Below, one piece after another: positions 7,342 through 15,353 of a DNA stretch of 64,000 nucleotides (its first letter is position 1; every line of letters starts with the position of its first letter). The translations under genes were made by a program, and so were the position numbers. The notes beneath the pieces were generated by a model. That model searched no databases. It had not been told where the DNA came from and was given only the letters and a program-made list of their open reading frames with translations. The stretch is taken from positions 1-64,000 of the forward strand of contig NZ_BLWF01000004.1 in the NCBI RefSeq assembly GCF_013167955.1, in the 5' to 3' direction. This stretch comes from Thermanaeromonas sp. C210. GTDB lineage: Bacteria > Bacillota > DSM-521 > Neomoorellales > Neomoorellaceae.

Positions 7342-8881
7342 TTACGAGAAGTATTCTGCTATTAAGCAGGAGAAAAAGAATAGAAAAAGTTCTTCTTCTC
7401 GGAGGGAATCTGTTCCCAGGATCTCGAATATCCGGCTTAGCCTGTAGGTCAAGGTATTTCTATGAATGAAAAGCTTCTTGGCGGTCTGCGAGATATTAAG
7501 GCCGTTTTGAAGGTAGGTATACAAACACCGGACGTATTCGGTATTGTTTTTTTCGTCGTATTCTTTGAGTTTCAGTACTAGAGGATGGCAGAGGCTTTTC
7601 AGGCTGGTGGACTTATCCAGAGATCTTAGGATATGGTCTATGTAGTAATCCCGAAAATAATACCTCCACCTGTGGGGATCCTTTTTAGTCCCTTCCGTCA
7701 GGGCTATTTTGCTCTGGATGTAAGGGTACTTGAGGTTGAGAAAGTTATAGAACTTCAGGCTGATTCCGCATTTGATGCCGATCCGTGAAAGTAGTTCATC
7801 TAGCTCCTTCAAGAAGGCCGAATCATCAAGTGAGTAGTCGTTTTCGCGGAGGACGGCAATAATTGAATTTTCGTACGTAAATATAATGGCTCTTCCAATA
7901 AGTTTCTTTATACGGTATATGTACGTCTTAAACAATACCTCGTCCAAGCTCTGTTCGGGAGATGAAAAATTGAGGAGGTAGAAGCCGTCCTCAAGACCCC
8001 ACTTTCTCTTTCTTAGATGATACTCCACTACTTTCTTTTCCACTTCGAATCCGTTCAGCAACCTCTCGATGAAGTAGAAGGGTTCTTCTGTTATGTCCGT
8101 GAGCTCCCGGTTCTTGGAGATGGCTAGCTCCATCACGTTTTTCAGGTGATAGACAAGGGATAGCTGGCCCAGGGTAAAAGGTTTGTTGATGTCGATGAGA
8201 CCAAAGGTGCCGAAGTGTTTTCCGTTAATGCTGAGACCGGCTATCATCTGAGTATATCTGTCCGAGGAGTTACTTTTATAAAAAAACGGTTTCTTCCTGG
8301 TGCGGACCCATTCGCTCATCTTTTTCCGCTCCGGAAAAGACAAGCTTTCCACAGGGGAATACCCGTACCGTATTACCTCTTCCCAGATGGTACCCTGGTA
8401 GTTCTCCGGAAGCTTTCCTGCGGTCATAATAAGCGCAAGGGAGGCATCGAACAGGGCGATGATTTTCCAAAGCTGTGGCGCCGATATCAAATATTGTCTG
8501 CAAGGGCTCATTCTGTATTATAGCGTCAATCATACGCCTGTTCCAGGTGGAGTATTTTTCGAAGATATCCTGGAGCATATGGAAGACTTCCAGAACATCA
8601 AGTGAGGTGTCTATATTGATAAGGTTGCAGGGGAGCTGTTGGGAAAGTCTGTCGTCCAAGGGACCAACGCAGACAACGCATAAATCTGCTGCCGCGAGTG
8701 TGTCCACCCCGCTAGCCAGAGTTTCTGCCTCCAAGACGTAAAGATAGTCTTTGGAAGGAAGGCGGGGAAGCTCTTTAACGATTCTCGCCTGTTTCAGGTG
8801 GAGCTCTATGGACTCATCGAGTTTTGCTCTGGGGTTAAAGGGCTTCAACTCGTCAAGGATGATATGCATATTGAGGTTCAT
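7342..8881 (-). pseudogene. PucR/CdaR-type transcriptional regulator with one frameshift
   Basis: Two overlapping minus-strand frames (8881-8276 and 8511-7342) join into one regulator of about 510 residues if the frame changes near 8485. The first ends NEPLQTIFDI and the second resumes ISAPQLWKIIALFDASL. The N-terminal part resembles a PucR-type ligand region, the middle is GAF-like (KPFFYKSNSSDR...), and the C-terminus is the family's helix-turn-helix: NISQTAKKLFIHRNTLTYRL. Such regulators control catabolic genes beside them. This one is divergent from the O-demethylase gene, its likely target. The start at 8881 follows GGAGGAGGCAAGAGATA. A sequencing error would make it intact. Confidence 0.75.
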
Positions 8882-9063
8882 TATCTCTTGCCTCCTCCGC
8901 GTCTGTTATATTCCTCCACTGATTATACCATACCTTGTGCAAAAATGACGAAAAATGAACCAGAAGTTTTGATTTTGGTGCTGAAGATTTAGAACTAAGA
9001 GGAATGTTATAAATAATAGCAGGACGGGAGAATGTGGACGTGATATAGTCCAACCGCAAGTAA

Positions 9064-9285
9064 ACCGGGAGGAGAGGAGGTGGGGAGACATCTCTGTTTT
9101 TCGCTGGACTCGCTTATGTGCAGAGGATACGAAGCGATTTTGGTCGTAACGTAAACCGGATAACCCAGGTGGCTCTAAACCGGGTAGTAATGTCAGGGGT
9201 CAACAGGCTGTCCAAGGGTAGTGTGTATAAACTTCTGGGCGTTTGCGAAAAGCCCGACAAATTGCCTTCTGCGTTTAATCTGTGA
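9064..9285 (+). other. Unassigned open stretch between regulator and O-demethylase
   Basis: From a stop at 9061 an unbroken frame of 73 codons runs to TGA at 9283-9285, reading FAGLAYVQRIRSDFGRNVNR and ending EKPDKLPSAFNL. It has no ordinary start codon near its beginning and no clear ribosome binding site. It could be the tail of a lost gene. I recognise no family. The rest of 8882-9311 should hold the two divergent promoters, which I could not place with confidence. Confidence 0.25.
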
Positions 9286-9320
9286 AAAGGCCTATCTTGT
9301 GTTAAAAGGAGATGGTATTT

Positions 9321-10694
9321 ATGTATTCGCCGAACAGTCCGGTGTATGAAGGTGCTACTTTGTTATTTGCTATACGGCCTGGGGTTCTTGTTCCTTATGA
9401 ATATACTGGGTACAAAGATGAGATTCTGGCTTCAAAAACAACCGCCTGGTTCGGGCTGAGCCTCATGCTATCCCCGGTTTATGACGTGAAAGGTCCAGAT
9501 GTAGTGAAATTTTTGAACTCCATCTGTGTTAACGATTTTAGCAATCTTGGTGATAAAGGGATCCGGCATGCAGTGATTTGCAATGAAAAAGGGCAGATTC
9601 TGACAGATGGTGTGGTGATTAAAATTGCAGAGGATACTTTCCGCACCTACTGGCTGAACCCGCCCATTGATTATCTAGTTAAGACGAGCGGTATGGATGT
9701 GGTAGGGGAGGACATTACTGGGAAGGAATACTTCATCCAGATTGCTGGGGAAAAGTCCTTGGAAATACTTGAAAAAGCCTGTGAGTGCGACCTGCATGAT
9801 ATTAAATTTGCGACTCACCGCATGGCAAAGATGGGTAACAAGGACATACGGATAATTAGGCTTGGCATGACTGGTAACCTGGCCTATGAAGTTCACGGGC
9901 CTATAGAAGATTTCGATGAAGTCTATCAGAGGATTTGGGAGGCAGGCAAGTCGTTTGGCGCCAAGAAGCTTGGTTTCCGCGCCTATTGTATGAGCCACAC
10001 CGAGGGAGGGTTTCCTAATATCCATATTCACTATCCGCTGCCCTGGTTTGAATCCGACGAGGGGCGGTACGCGGTCGACGGAGGTCTGTCTGCTTATCTG
10101 AAAGGCCGTCCTGATTTGGCCTGGTACAACATGAACCGTCGGCTGATGGGAAGTGTTGGAGACGATCTTGATGTCCGTTTCGTTACTCCATACGATGTTG
10201 GCTGGGGACACCTGGTAAAGTTCAATCATGAATTTCCGGGAAGAAAGGCACTGGAGAAAATCGCTCAAAATCCTCCGCGAACCGTGGTAACCCTGGAATG
10301 GAACGCAGATGATATCGCTGCTGTCTATGCTACTCAATTTCGGGGCCGGGAAGTAGAACCTTGCGAAAGAATAGATGCCGAGCCGCTGGATCAGTACTAT
10401 CTCGATAACACCGCTGGAGGGGTATTCATATATCGTGCTGACTGGGTAATGGCGAATGGCAAGAAGGTGGGGATCAGCACTGGCCGTATCTGTAGCTACT
10501 ATTACAACAGAATGATATCTCTCGGGTTTATCGATCGCCAATATGCAGAGGTAGGGAAGGAACTCACATTGATCTGGGGAACACCGGGTACTCCGCAGAA
10601 AGAGATCCGCGTCAAAGTTGCCCGTTACCCGTATATTGATCTGGTTCGCAATGAGCACCGGGACGTGGAGACCATTCCACGTTATAGGAAATAG
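9321..10694 (+). CDS. Tetrahydrofolate-dependent aromatic O-demethylase (LigM/DesA family, GcvT fold)
   Basis: A 457-residue protein matching LigM/DesA-type vanillate or syringate O-demethylases over its whole length. The family moves the methyl of an aromatic methoxy group to tetrahydrofolate without a corrinoid protein. Family-typical segments are NPPIDYLVKTSGMDV, the glycine-cleavage-T-like core, TPYDVGWGHLVKFNHEFPGR, VTLEWNADDIAAVYA, and SLGFIDRQYAEVGKELTLIW. ATG at 9321 is chosen because AAAAGGAG lies nine bases upstream; an in-frame ATG at 9312 overlaps that site. It is the only sizeable intact gene of the island. In an acetogen, the methyl-THF formed could enter the Wood-Ljungdahl pathway directly. 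The substrate is not determinable from sequence; other methylated aromatics are possible. Confidence 0.85.
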   Translation: MYSPNSPVYEGATLLFAIRPGVLVPYEYTGYKDEILASKTTAWFGLSLMLSPVYDVKGPDVVKFLNSICVNDFSNLGDKGIRHAVICNEKGQILTDGVVIKIAEDTFRTYWLNPPIDYLVKTSGMDVVGEDITGKEYFIQIAGEKSLEILEKACECDLHDIKFATHRMAKMGNKDIRIIRLGMTGNLAYEVHGPIEDFDEVYQRIWEAGKSFGAKKLGFRAYCMSHTEGGFPNIHIHYPLPWFESDEGRYAVDGGLSAYLKGRPDLAWYNMNRRLMGSVGDDLDVRFVTPYDVGWGHLVKFNHEFPGRKALEKIAQNPPRTVVTLEWNADDIAAVYATQFRGREVEPCERIDAEPLDQYYLDNTAGGVFIYRADWVMANGKKVGISTGRICSYYYNRMISLGFIDRQYAEVGKELTLIWGTPGTPQKEIRVKVARYPYIDLVRNEHRDVETIPRYRK

Positions 10695-10837
10695 TAATGG
10701 TGAAATTGTGAACGACAGGGGTTGACAGCCATTTTGACAGCAATGGAGATAGAAAACTATGGACTCGATACACCAGATAGACGATGAAGTCCTTGAAAAA
10801 TAACGGTTTAGACAACTGTAAACAAACAGATGGTGCT

Positions 10838-10880
10838 TCTGGATCATGTTGTCCTGGTTCGAATCCAGGTCCCGCAGCCA
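10838..10880 (+). repeat. attR-like repeat: duplicated 3' end of tRNA-Gln
   Basis: Forty-two of 43 bases match the 3' part of the tRNA-Gln at 5331-5373, through the CCA end. The 5' half of a tRNA is absent upstream, so this is not a tRNA gene. It marks the right end of the island. Confidence 0.9.
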
Positions 10881-10893
10881 GAGAAAGAAAAGA

Positions 10894-10931
10894 GGGTTCT
10901 GTCTACTTGAAAGGGCGGAACCCTTTTTTTT
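10894..10931 (+). terminator. Intrinsic terminator behind the island
   Basis: The stem GGGTTC/GAACCC (10894-10899 with 10918-10923) is followed by eight T. It lies just beyond the right tRNA fragment. By position it may have been the original terminator of tRNA-Gln before the island was inserted. Confidence 0.7.
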
Positions 10932-11036
10932 GTAGCCCGAAAAGGGCCTCCTTTTGGTAACAATAGCCGGGCCGGCAAAATATGATATATCAGGCAGTAG
11001 ATAGAATTCCCTGTTATTAAAGGAGGTTATCCCTCT

Positions 11037-11666
11037 ATGTCGGAAGAGGCCGTAATCCAGCAGCAACAAATTCAGCCCGGCCCGTGCCCGCCGGAGGGTT
11101 GCCCGCCCCCGACGCGGATTGAATGCATTGTGGTGGATAAGGTTTACGACAGCTGCTTCCAGGTGGAAAACCGCAGCCGTGATACAGTAGTGAGTACCGG
11201 AGCAGGTAACGAATGGCCTACCGGCACCTTTACCGTAGGGCAGGCTGTTCCTTGCGCCCTCACGGCAGGCCAGAGCATTTCTTGCTCGGTGGTCAACTCT
11301 ACTCCGGGCCAGGACGGTTTTGCCACCTTGACCCTGGTCGTCTCGGTTCCCCTTACTCTGGCCAATCCCAATGCCCCGGCGGAAACCGTTGACCGCGTTT
11401 TTACCTTTAGTAAAATCGTAACTTTGTGCGCTCCCGAAGGGGTTAATGTAGACTGCTCGGAGAGCACCCTTCTCTTCTGCAACTGCGTAATTTCCGCCGT
11501 GGCCGCGGATCAGGTTACCGTCACCTGCGACTTTGAGGTATGCTTGGTAGTGAAAACCGTCCTTACGGTACAGCTCCTGGTGCCTAGCTACGGTTTCTGC
11601 GTCCCGGCTCCCTGCGTGGTAGTTCCCGGCATCTGCCCACCTTCGCCGCCCGCCCAATGCACGTAG
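11037..11666 (+). CDS. Cysteine-rich protein, unknown, possibly spore-coat associated
   Basis: A 209-residue protein with strong ribosome binding site AAAGGAGG and no signal peptide. It begins with a Gln/Pro-rich segment (QQQQIQPGPCPPEGC), then CIVVDKVYDSCFQVE, several Thr/Val-rich beta segments with paired cysteines, and a Pro/Cys tail ending CPPSPPAQCT. About 17 cysteines are spread through it. Cytosolic Cys-rich beta proteins of this type in spore formers are often outer spore-layer components; here that is inference only. It is followed directly by the first group II intron on the opposite strand. Confidence 0.75.
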   Translation: MSEEAVIQQQQIQPGPCPPEGCPPPTRIECIVVDKVYDSCFQVENRSRDTVVSTGAGNEWPTGTFTVGQAVPCALTAGQSISCSVVNSTPGQDGFATLTLVVSVPLTLANPNAPAETVDRVFTFSKIVTLCAPEGVNVDCSESTLLFCNCVISAVAADQVTVTCDFEVCLVVKTVLTVQLLVPSYGFCVPAPCVVVPGICPPSPPAQCT

Positions 11667-11777
11667 GCGAGGGCCGCGACAAAGCAATAACCTTACGGGT
11701 ACCGATCGAGTAGGAGGGGGCGGCTAGCCCCCGTCCTCTCACACCACCGGACATGCGGGTCCGCATCCGGCGGTTCA

Positions 11778-12917
11778 TCAAGCTTGACGAAGACAAGAAT
11801 AGCGGTCGGTTAAGCTCATGAGGCCCTGGGACTGCCAATAGGCATTGCCCAGGGCTCTATTCATTGGCCCATGGGCCATCCGCCATGGCCCTTTGCGAGC
11901 ATTGGCAAATTGATGTACTACCCACTCTGGTAGCCCCAGTGCACGCAGTTCGCGGTATCTTGTCCGTACTCGCTTCCACTGCTTCCAGAGACACATGCGT
12001 AGCCTCCTCCGCATCCAGCCTTCTATCTCCTCAAAGACGCTGGGCGTTTCGGCCAGGGCAAAGTATCCTATCCACCCGCCCAAGTAGGCGTTGAGACGCT
12101 CTATACGCTCGGCCATACTCACGGGTTTATTCCGGGCAGTTATCTCCCGAATTTTCCCTTTCACCCGCTCGATGGTCTGAGGCGCCAGGCGGATAAGAAT
12201 TTCTCCTGTCTTGCGTTTGTGCATGCTGAACCCCAGGAATTTCAGTTTCCACGGTCGGTCTACCGCGCTCTTTTGCTCATTAATCTTGAGCTTCAACCGC
12301 TCCTGCAGGAAGTTGCGGATACTTGCCATGACCCTTTCTCCCGCTCGTTTGCTTTTGACGTAGATGTTGCAGTCGTCGGCGTAACGGACGAATTTGTGGC
12401 CCCTCTTTTCCAGTTCTTTGTCCAGGTCGTCCAGGAGGATGTTGGCCAGTAACGGGCTTAAAGGTCCACCCTGCGGCGTCCCTTCTGCCGTCTCTATGAC
12501 TATTCCGTTTACCATGACGCCTGCCTGGAGATAACGGCGGATAAGGATGAGTACCCTCTTATCCGTTACTTTTCGGGCCACTCGGGCCATGAGTATGTCG
12601 TGGTTTACCCGGTCGAAGTATTTCTCGATGTCCAGGTCCACAGCCCATTCGTATCCTTCTTCTACGTACTGCCGCGCCTTCTTTACCGCGTCGTGGGCTC
12701 TCCTTCCGGGTCGAAACCCGAAACTGCCTTCTGAAAACTGCGGTTCGAAGATGGGCGTCAATACCTGCAGGAGGGCCTGCTGGATCAGGCGGTCCATCAC
12801 TGTGGGTATCCCCAGCTTCCGTTTGCCTCCCCCGGGTTTCGGGATTTCGACCCGGCGCACGGGCTTTGGTCTGTAGGTTCCCGCGAGCAGTTCTCCCCGG
12901 ATGCGCGGCCTTGTCAA
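11778..12917 (-). CDS. ltrA: Group II intron reverse transcriptase/maturase, main part (copy 1)
   Basis: Reverse transcriptase and maturase of 379 residues, needed for intron splicing and retrohoming. RT blocks are visible: IPKPGGGKRKLGIPTVMDRL, SFGFRPGRRAHDAV, LDIEKYFDRVNHDIL, GTPQGGPLSPLLANILL and the catalytic FVRYADDCNIYV. The maturase X domain follows (LNAYLGGWIGYFALAETPS). No HNH endonuclease domain is present, as usual for class IIC. The first RT block lies in the upstream frame (12914-13198), so this frame starts at a TTG whose last two bases begin that frame's TGA stop. Whether the two parts are made as one protein is unclear. Confidence 0.85.
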   Translation of the reverse strand: MTRPRIRGELLAGTYRPKPVRRVEIPKPGGGKRKLGIPTVMDRLIQQALLQVLTPIFEPQFSEGSFGFRPGRRAHDAVKKARQYVEEGYEWAVDLDIEKYFDRVNHDILMARVARKVTDKRVLILIRRYLQAGVMVNGIVIETAEGTPQGGPLSPLLANILLDDLDKELEKRGHKFVRYADDCNIYVKSKRAGERVMASIRNFLQERLKLKINEQKSAVDRPWKLKFLGFSMHKRKTGEILIRLAPQTIERVKGKIREITARNKPVSMAERIERLNAYLGGWIGYFALAETPSVFEEIEGWMRRRLRMCLWKQWKRVRTRYRELRALGLPEWVVHQFANARKGPWRMAHGPMNRALGNAYWQSQGLMSLTDRYSCLRQA

Positions 12918-13198
12918 ACGCGTATTTGGTCCCGCAACCCTTCGGCCGGGATGCCGTCCACGCCGGGCGCGCCTCCGTTCCGCTCTACCCGCTTTAACGC
13001 GGCCAGCATGTTGCTCCTTTCCACCACCTGCTCCATCAGGCCGCTACCTTGGCCTCCGCGAGGTGACGTTCCGCTTTGTGCCGGAGAAGAACTCGGCCCT
13101 CCCGCGGTCCCCCGTGGCTTCACCACTTCCTCCCGCGGACAGGCCCCTTGCGGGGTTTTCTGCTGTCTTCGTCCTTCTCGCGAACGCATCGGTTTCAC
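12914..13198 (-). CDS. Group II intron RT, N-terminal part in a different frame (copy 1)
   Basis: This 94-residue frame ends with MEQVVERSNMLAALKRVERN, GGAPGVDGIPAEGLRDQIRV and then TGA. That is the normal N-terminus (RT-0/RT-1) of class IIC intron proteins, which should continue directly into PRIRGELLAG of the next frame. A -1 frame change is needed at 12914-12918, where stop and next start overlap as TTGA. The start at 13198 is GTG; AGAGGTG lies before the next in-frame ATG (13189). The same break is in copy 2. Confidence 0.7.
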   Translation of the reverse strand: MKPMRSREGRRQQKTPQGACPREEVVKPRGTAGGPSSSPAQSGTSPRGGQGSGLMEQVVERSNMLAALKRVERNGGAPGVDGIPAEGLRDQIRV

Positions 13199-13597
13199 CT
13201 CTGACTTGATGTTCGGGCCTTCCCCTGGTGTTCATGACCCCCTGGGTACTATGCCCTCTGCTGACTCCTGCCGGTTCAGCCGTGCCTTCCGACACGGGTT
13301 GCCAGCTTTCCCTGGCTTATCCGGCAGGCCTCCCCGGGTAAGAGCGTTAACCTTCGCCCCGCGCCCGCCCCATCTACTCTACCGCCCCTTGGCAGCCTGG
13401 GATTTCGCTGTGTGTTGCCAGCTCATCCGAACGGTCTAGCCTCCTATGGGGTTCTTGTTCATCGGGCCGTGGCTTTGCCTCCGGCTTCCTTCGAATCCTA
13501 CCTCGCGGTAGGCACCCTTGCCTTTGGCTAGCAGACTGTGCTGCCTCGCCTGCAGCGGACTTTCACCACCAAGTTAACGCCCATGCCGGGCGCACAA

Positions 13598-13633
13598 CGA
13601 ACAAAGCACCGCTTTATCACGGTGCTTTGTTCG
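13598..13633 (-). terminator. Terminator hairpin interrupted from its T-run by intron copy 1
   Basis: A perfect 14-bp stem (CGAACAAAGCACCG with its complement) closes an eight-base loop that contains the TGA stop codon of the gene at 13617-14801. The intron begins two bases after the stem. Placement behind a terminator stem is the known target preference of class IIC introns. Confidence 0.8.
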
Positions 13634-14801
13634 TTTCCGGAGGCCCTACCGGAGCTTCCCTCTGCCCAGGGAGGGAGGCCGCCAGGCCCTTGAGCTCGGC
13701 AAAAATGTTTTCCGGAGAGGAACTAACCCGTGGCTCCAGGGAGTCGGGCAGAGCACCGGGCAATACCCGGTGCGGACAACCGGGGGCCCAGGGAAGGGAA
13801 GGGGGCTTCGCCGCCTTGCCACCTATGGCCGCGGCCCGCGGGGAGCTTTGATAGCCCCTCGCCATCAACTGGAGCCGTAAAGGGTCTATCCTGCTAGGAG
13901 GCAGTTCGGGTGTTCCCTGCCGCTTAAAGAAGTAAACGGGACCGTCACCCGGGGGGGACAGGGGGTTGGTTCCCCAGTAACGCTGTTTCCCAGGTGCCGG
14001 TGCTTTGACCTGCTTGGGGGGAGAGGGAACACCTGCCTTTGTGCTGCCGCCCTCCACGGGGAGAAGGGGGGCTTCGCGGCTGGAAGCGGCATCCCCTTCA
14101 TGGCTCCTTTCTTCTCCTCGGGTAGGCGTTTGTTCTTCCATGAGGGATTCCGCCACCGCTTCCCCTTCTTGGGGTAGTGGTTCTGCTTCAACCTCTTCCG
14201 GAGGCGGCGAAGGCACATCCGAGGCTTCGCCGCCGTCTTCCGGTGTCGGCTCTTCCTCCATTTGAAGGGGCGTCCTTTCCGGCTCCTCTTGAGTTGTATC
14301 GTCACCGCGCCGGCCGTAATGGTTTATCACTCCGTTAACGATCCAGCCGGTGAGGCGTTCGATCTCCTCCGGGGTGAGGCGAAAATGGTGGAGTTCCATC
14401 AATACCAACGGTACCCCGGAATTTCTTATCAACCTGTAGTAGCGATATTGTTTTAGGAAGTCCCAACTTCGGGCCAGGGAGTAGGAGACTATTTCTCTGC
14501 CGAGGAGCATCTCCTGGACAATGGCGGCAATAACGGCTAGACTCTCCTGTCGCCTCTTACAGGAGTAATAAAAGTGTATACTGCTGTCCCCCGGAGGGCC
14601 TTCGGCCGTCCGCCCTACTTGGGTGAGGGCGATGGCCACGTCCACATTCCAGAGCTGTAATAATATTCCATCGTCCGCCCGGGCCGGGAGAAGGATGACC
14701 TTAATTCCCTGGGCCTCCAGTTCCCGATTCAGGGCAACAAATAAAGCCTGCAGCTCTGGCCCCGGTTCGGTTATCTGCCGGAGGGCAACGGTAATATCCA
14801 T
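13617..14801 (-). CDS. Degenerate amidase-like protein with long disordered tail
   Basis: 394 residues. The N-terminal 175 residues have the plan of N-acetylmuramoyl-L-alanine amidases (Amidase_3). LFVALNRELEAQGIKVILLP is followed by NVDVAIALTQVG, SSIHFYYS (catalytic-strand His kept), VPLVLMELHHF (Glu kept) and LTGWIVNGVINHYG. The first zinc ligand motif (DPGHGG) is missing, so peptidoglycan cleavage is doubtful. The remainder is Pro/Glu-rich and low in complexity. No signal peptide is seen. The start ATG follows GAGGGGTGAAAG. The stop codon lies inside the terminator hairpin loop. Fold assignment is inferred from pattern only. Confidence 0.55.
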   Translation of the reverse strand: MDITVALRQITEPGPELQALFVALNRELEAQGIKVILLPARADDGILLQLWNVDVAIALTQVGRTAEGPPGDSSIHFYYSCKRRQESLAVIAAIVQEMLLGREIVSYSLARSWDFLKQYRYYRLIRNSGVPLVLMELHHFRLTPEEIERLTGWIVNGVINHYGRRGDDTTQEEPERTPLQMEEEPTPEDGGEASDVPSPPPEEVEAEPLPQEGEAVAESLMEEQTPTRGEERSHEGDAASSREAPLLPVEGGSTKAGVPSPPKQVKAPAPGKQRYWGTNPLSPPGDGPVYFFKRQGTPELPPSRIDPLRLQLMARGYQSSPRAAAIGGKAAKPPSLPWAPGCPHRVLPGALPDSLEPRVSSSPENIFAELKGLAASLPGQREAPVGPPETNKAP

Positions 14802-14939
14802 CTTTCACCCCTCTTTTCTCAGTAAGGAGTCAACACCCCAGTACAGAATATGTGACCTCGTCGATAAATGACCTAGGAGCAAGCCGGAAAGCCCCTTCAT
14901 AAGATAAAAGTAGTCTTTAAACGGGAGGAGTGGGAAAGG

Positions 14940-15251
14940 GTGACTTTCTACTATGACCGCCTTAAACACCGGGCCGTCCCACCGCTGCCCCCCGAAACCC
15001 CGGGCAGGCGTGCCGCGGACATTAACCGGCAACAGCAGGTGAGCGTTACTTTGGTGATTACCAATATGACCACCAAAGACGATTGCACTAAACTGGTAGA
15101 TATGCTGGGTACACTTCCCGGGGTGTCCAGGGCCATTCCCCTCTTAAGCCAGCGGCGTTTGATCGTAACTTATAATCCCTGGCAAATAACTCTAGAAACC
15201 ATCTGCTTTCATATTCGCCAGCTGGGGTATCATTACGTACAAAAGATATGA
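14940..15251 (+). CDS. Small HMA-like (ferredoxin-fold) protein without CXXC
   Basis: 103 residues, GTG start after GGGAGGAG. Residues about 33-100 (VSVTLVITNMTTKDDC through LETICFHIRQLGYHYVQ) follow the beta-alpha-beta-beta-alpha-beta pattern of heavy-metal-associated domains. These include a VSRAIPLLSQRRLIVTYNP hairpin and a final ICFHIRQLGYHY helix. The metal-binding CXXC is replaced (MTTKDDC), so copper binding is unlikely and a structural or regulatory role is possible. The first 30 residues are Pro/Arg-rich. No pump gene is near. Confidence 0.55.
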   Translation: MTFYYDRLKHRAVPPLPPETPGRRAADINRQQQVSVTLVITNMTTKDDCTKLVDMLGTLPGVSRAIPLLSQRRLIVTYNPWQITLETICFHIRQLGYHYVQKI

Positions 15252-15353
15252 AGGACTTGTTCTTGAGGGGCCGGTTCGGCCCCTTAAGGTTGACAATAGA
15301 AGGGGGTAGTGGTAAGGTATTACTGCATTTAACAAGAGTCAGGAGAATCCGCC

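Larger units (their letters stand above)
5331..10880. mobile_element. Decayed tRNA-Gln-integrated genomic island (about 5.5 kb)
   Basis: The segment is bounded by direct repeats of the tRNA-Gln 3' end. An integrase relic sits next to the tRNA with its 3' end toward it, the usual orientation. Inside are a transposition-ATPase relic, toxin-antitoxin genes (intact and broken), a frameshifted regulator and one intact catabolic gene. Much of it is visibly richer in A+T than the flanks. No intact recombinase remains, so the island is presumably immobile. The boundaries are seen directly; excision or a former plasmid/phage stage is inference. Confidence 0.82.
11705..13595 (-). mobile_element. Group II intron, class IIC-like, copy 1
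   Basis: Read on the minus strand the element starts GTGCGCCCGG, a typical group II 5' end, and finishes with a domain V-like hairpin and ...CTACTCGAT. Outside it the flanks of the two copies diverge, except for two T before the 5' end (shared block 11705-13597 and 31072-32964). The 5' 400 bases (13199-13595) are non-coding intron domains, followed by an interrupted reverse transcriptase/maturase gene. It sits directly behind the terminator hairpin 13598-13633, as class IIC introns characteristically do. I saw no differences from copy 2. Confidence 0.9.

Noticed and set aside
10838-10880. A second tRNA-Gln gene
   Set aside because: Only the 3' half from the anticodon loop exists; no 5' acceptor strand or D-arm upstream.
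9675-11687. 670-residue minus-strand open frame
   Set aside because: It spans the O-demethylase, the tRNA-fragment repeat and the Cys-rich gene, all better explained on the plus strand; it crosses an island boundary and a terminator.
12901-13439. Overlapping plus-strand frames within both introns (102 and 162 residues)
   Set aside because: They lie over the intron RT gene and its structured RNA and are duplicated only because the whole intron is.
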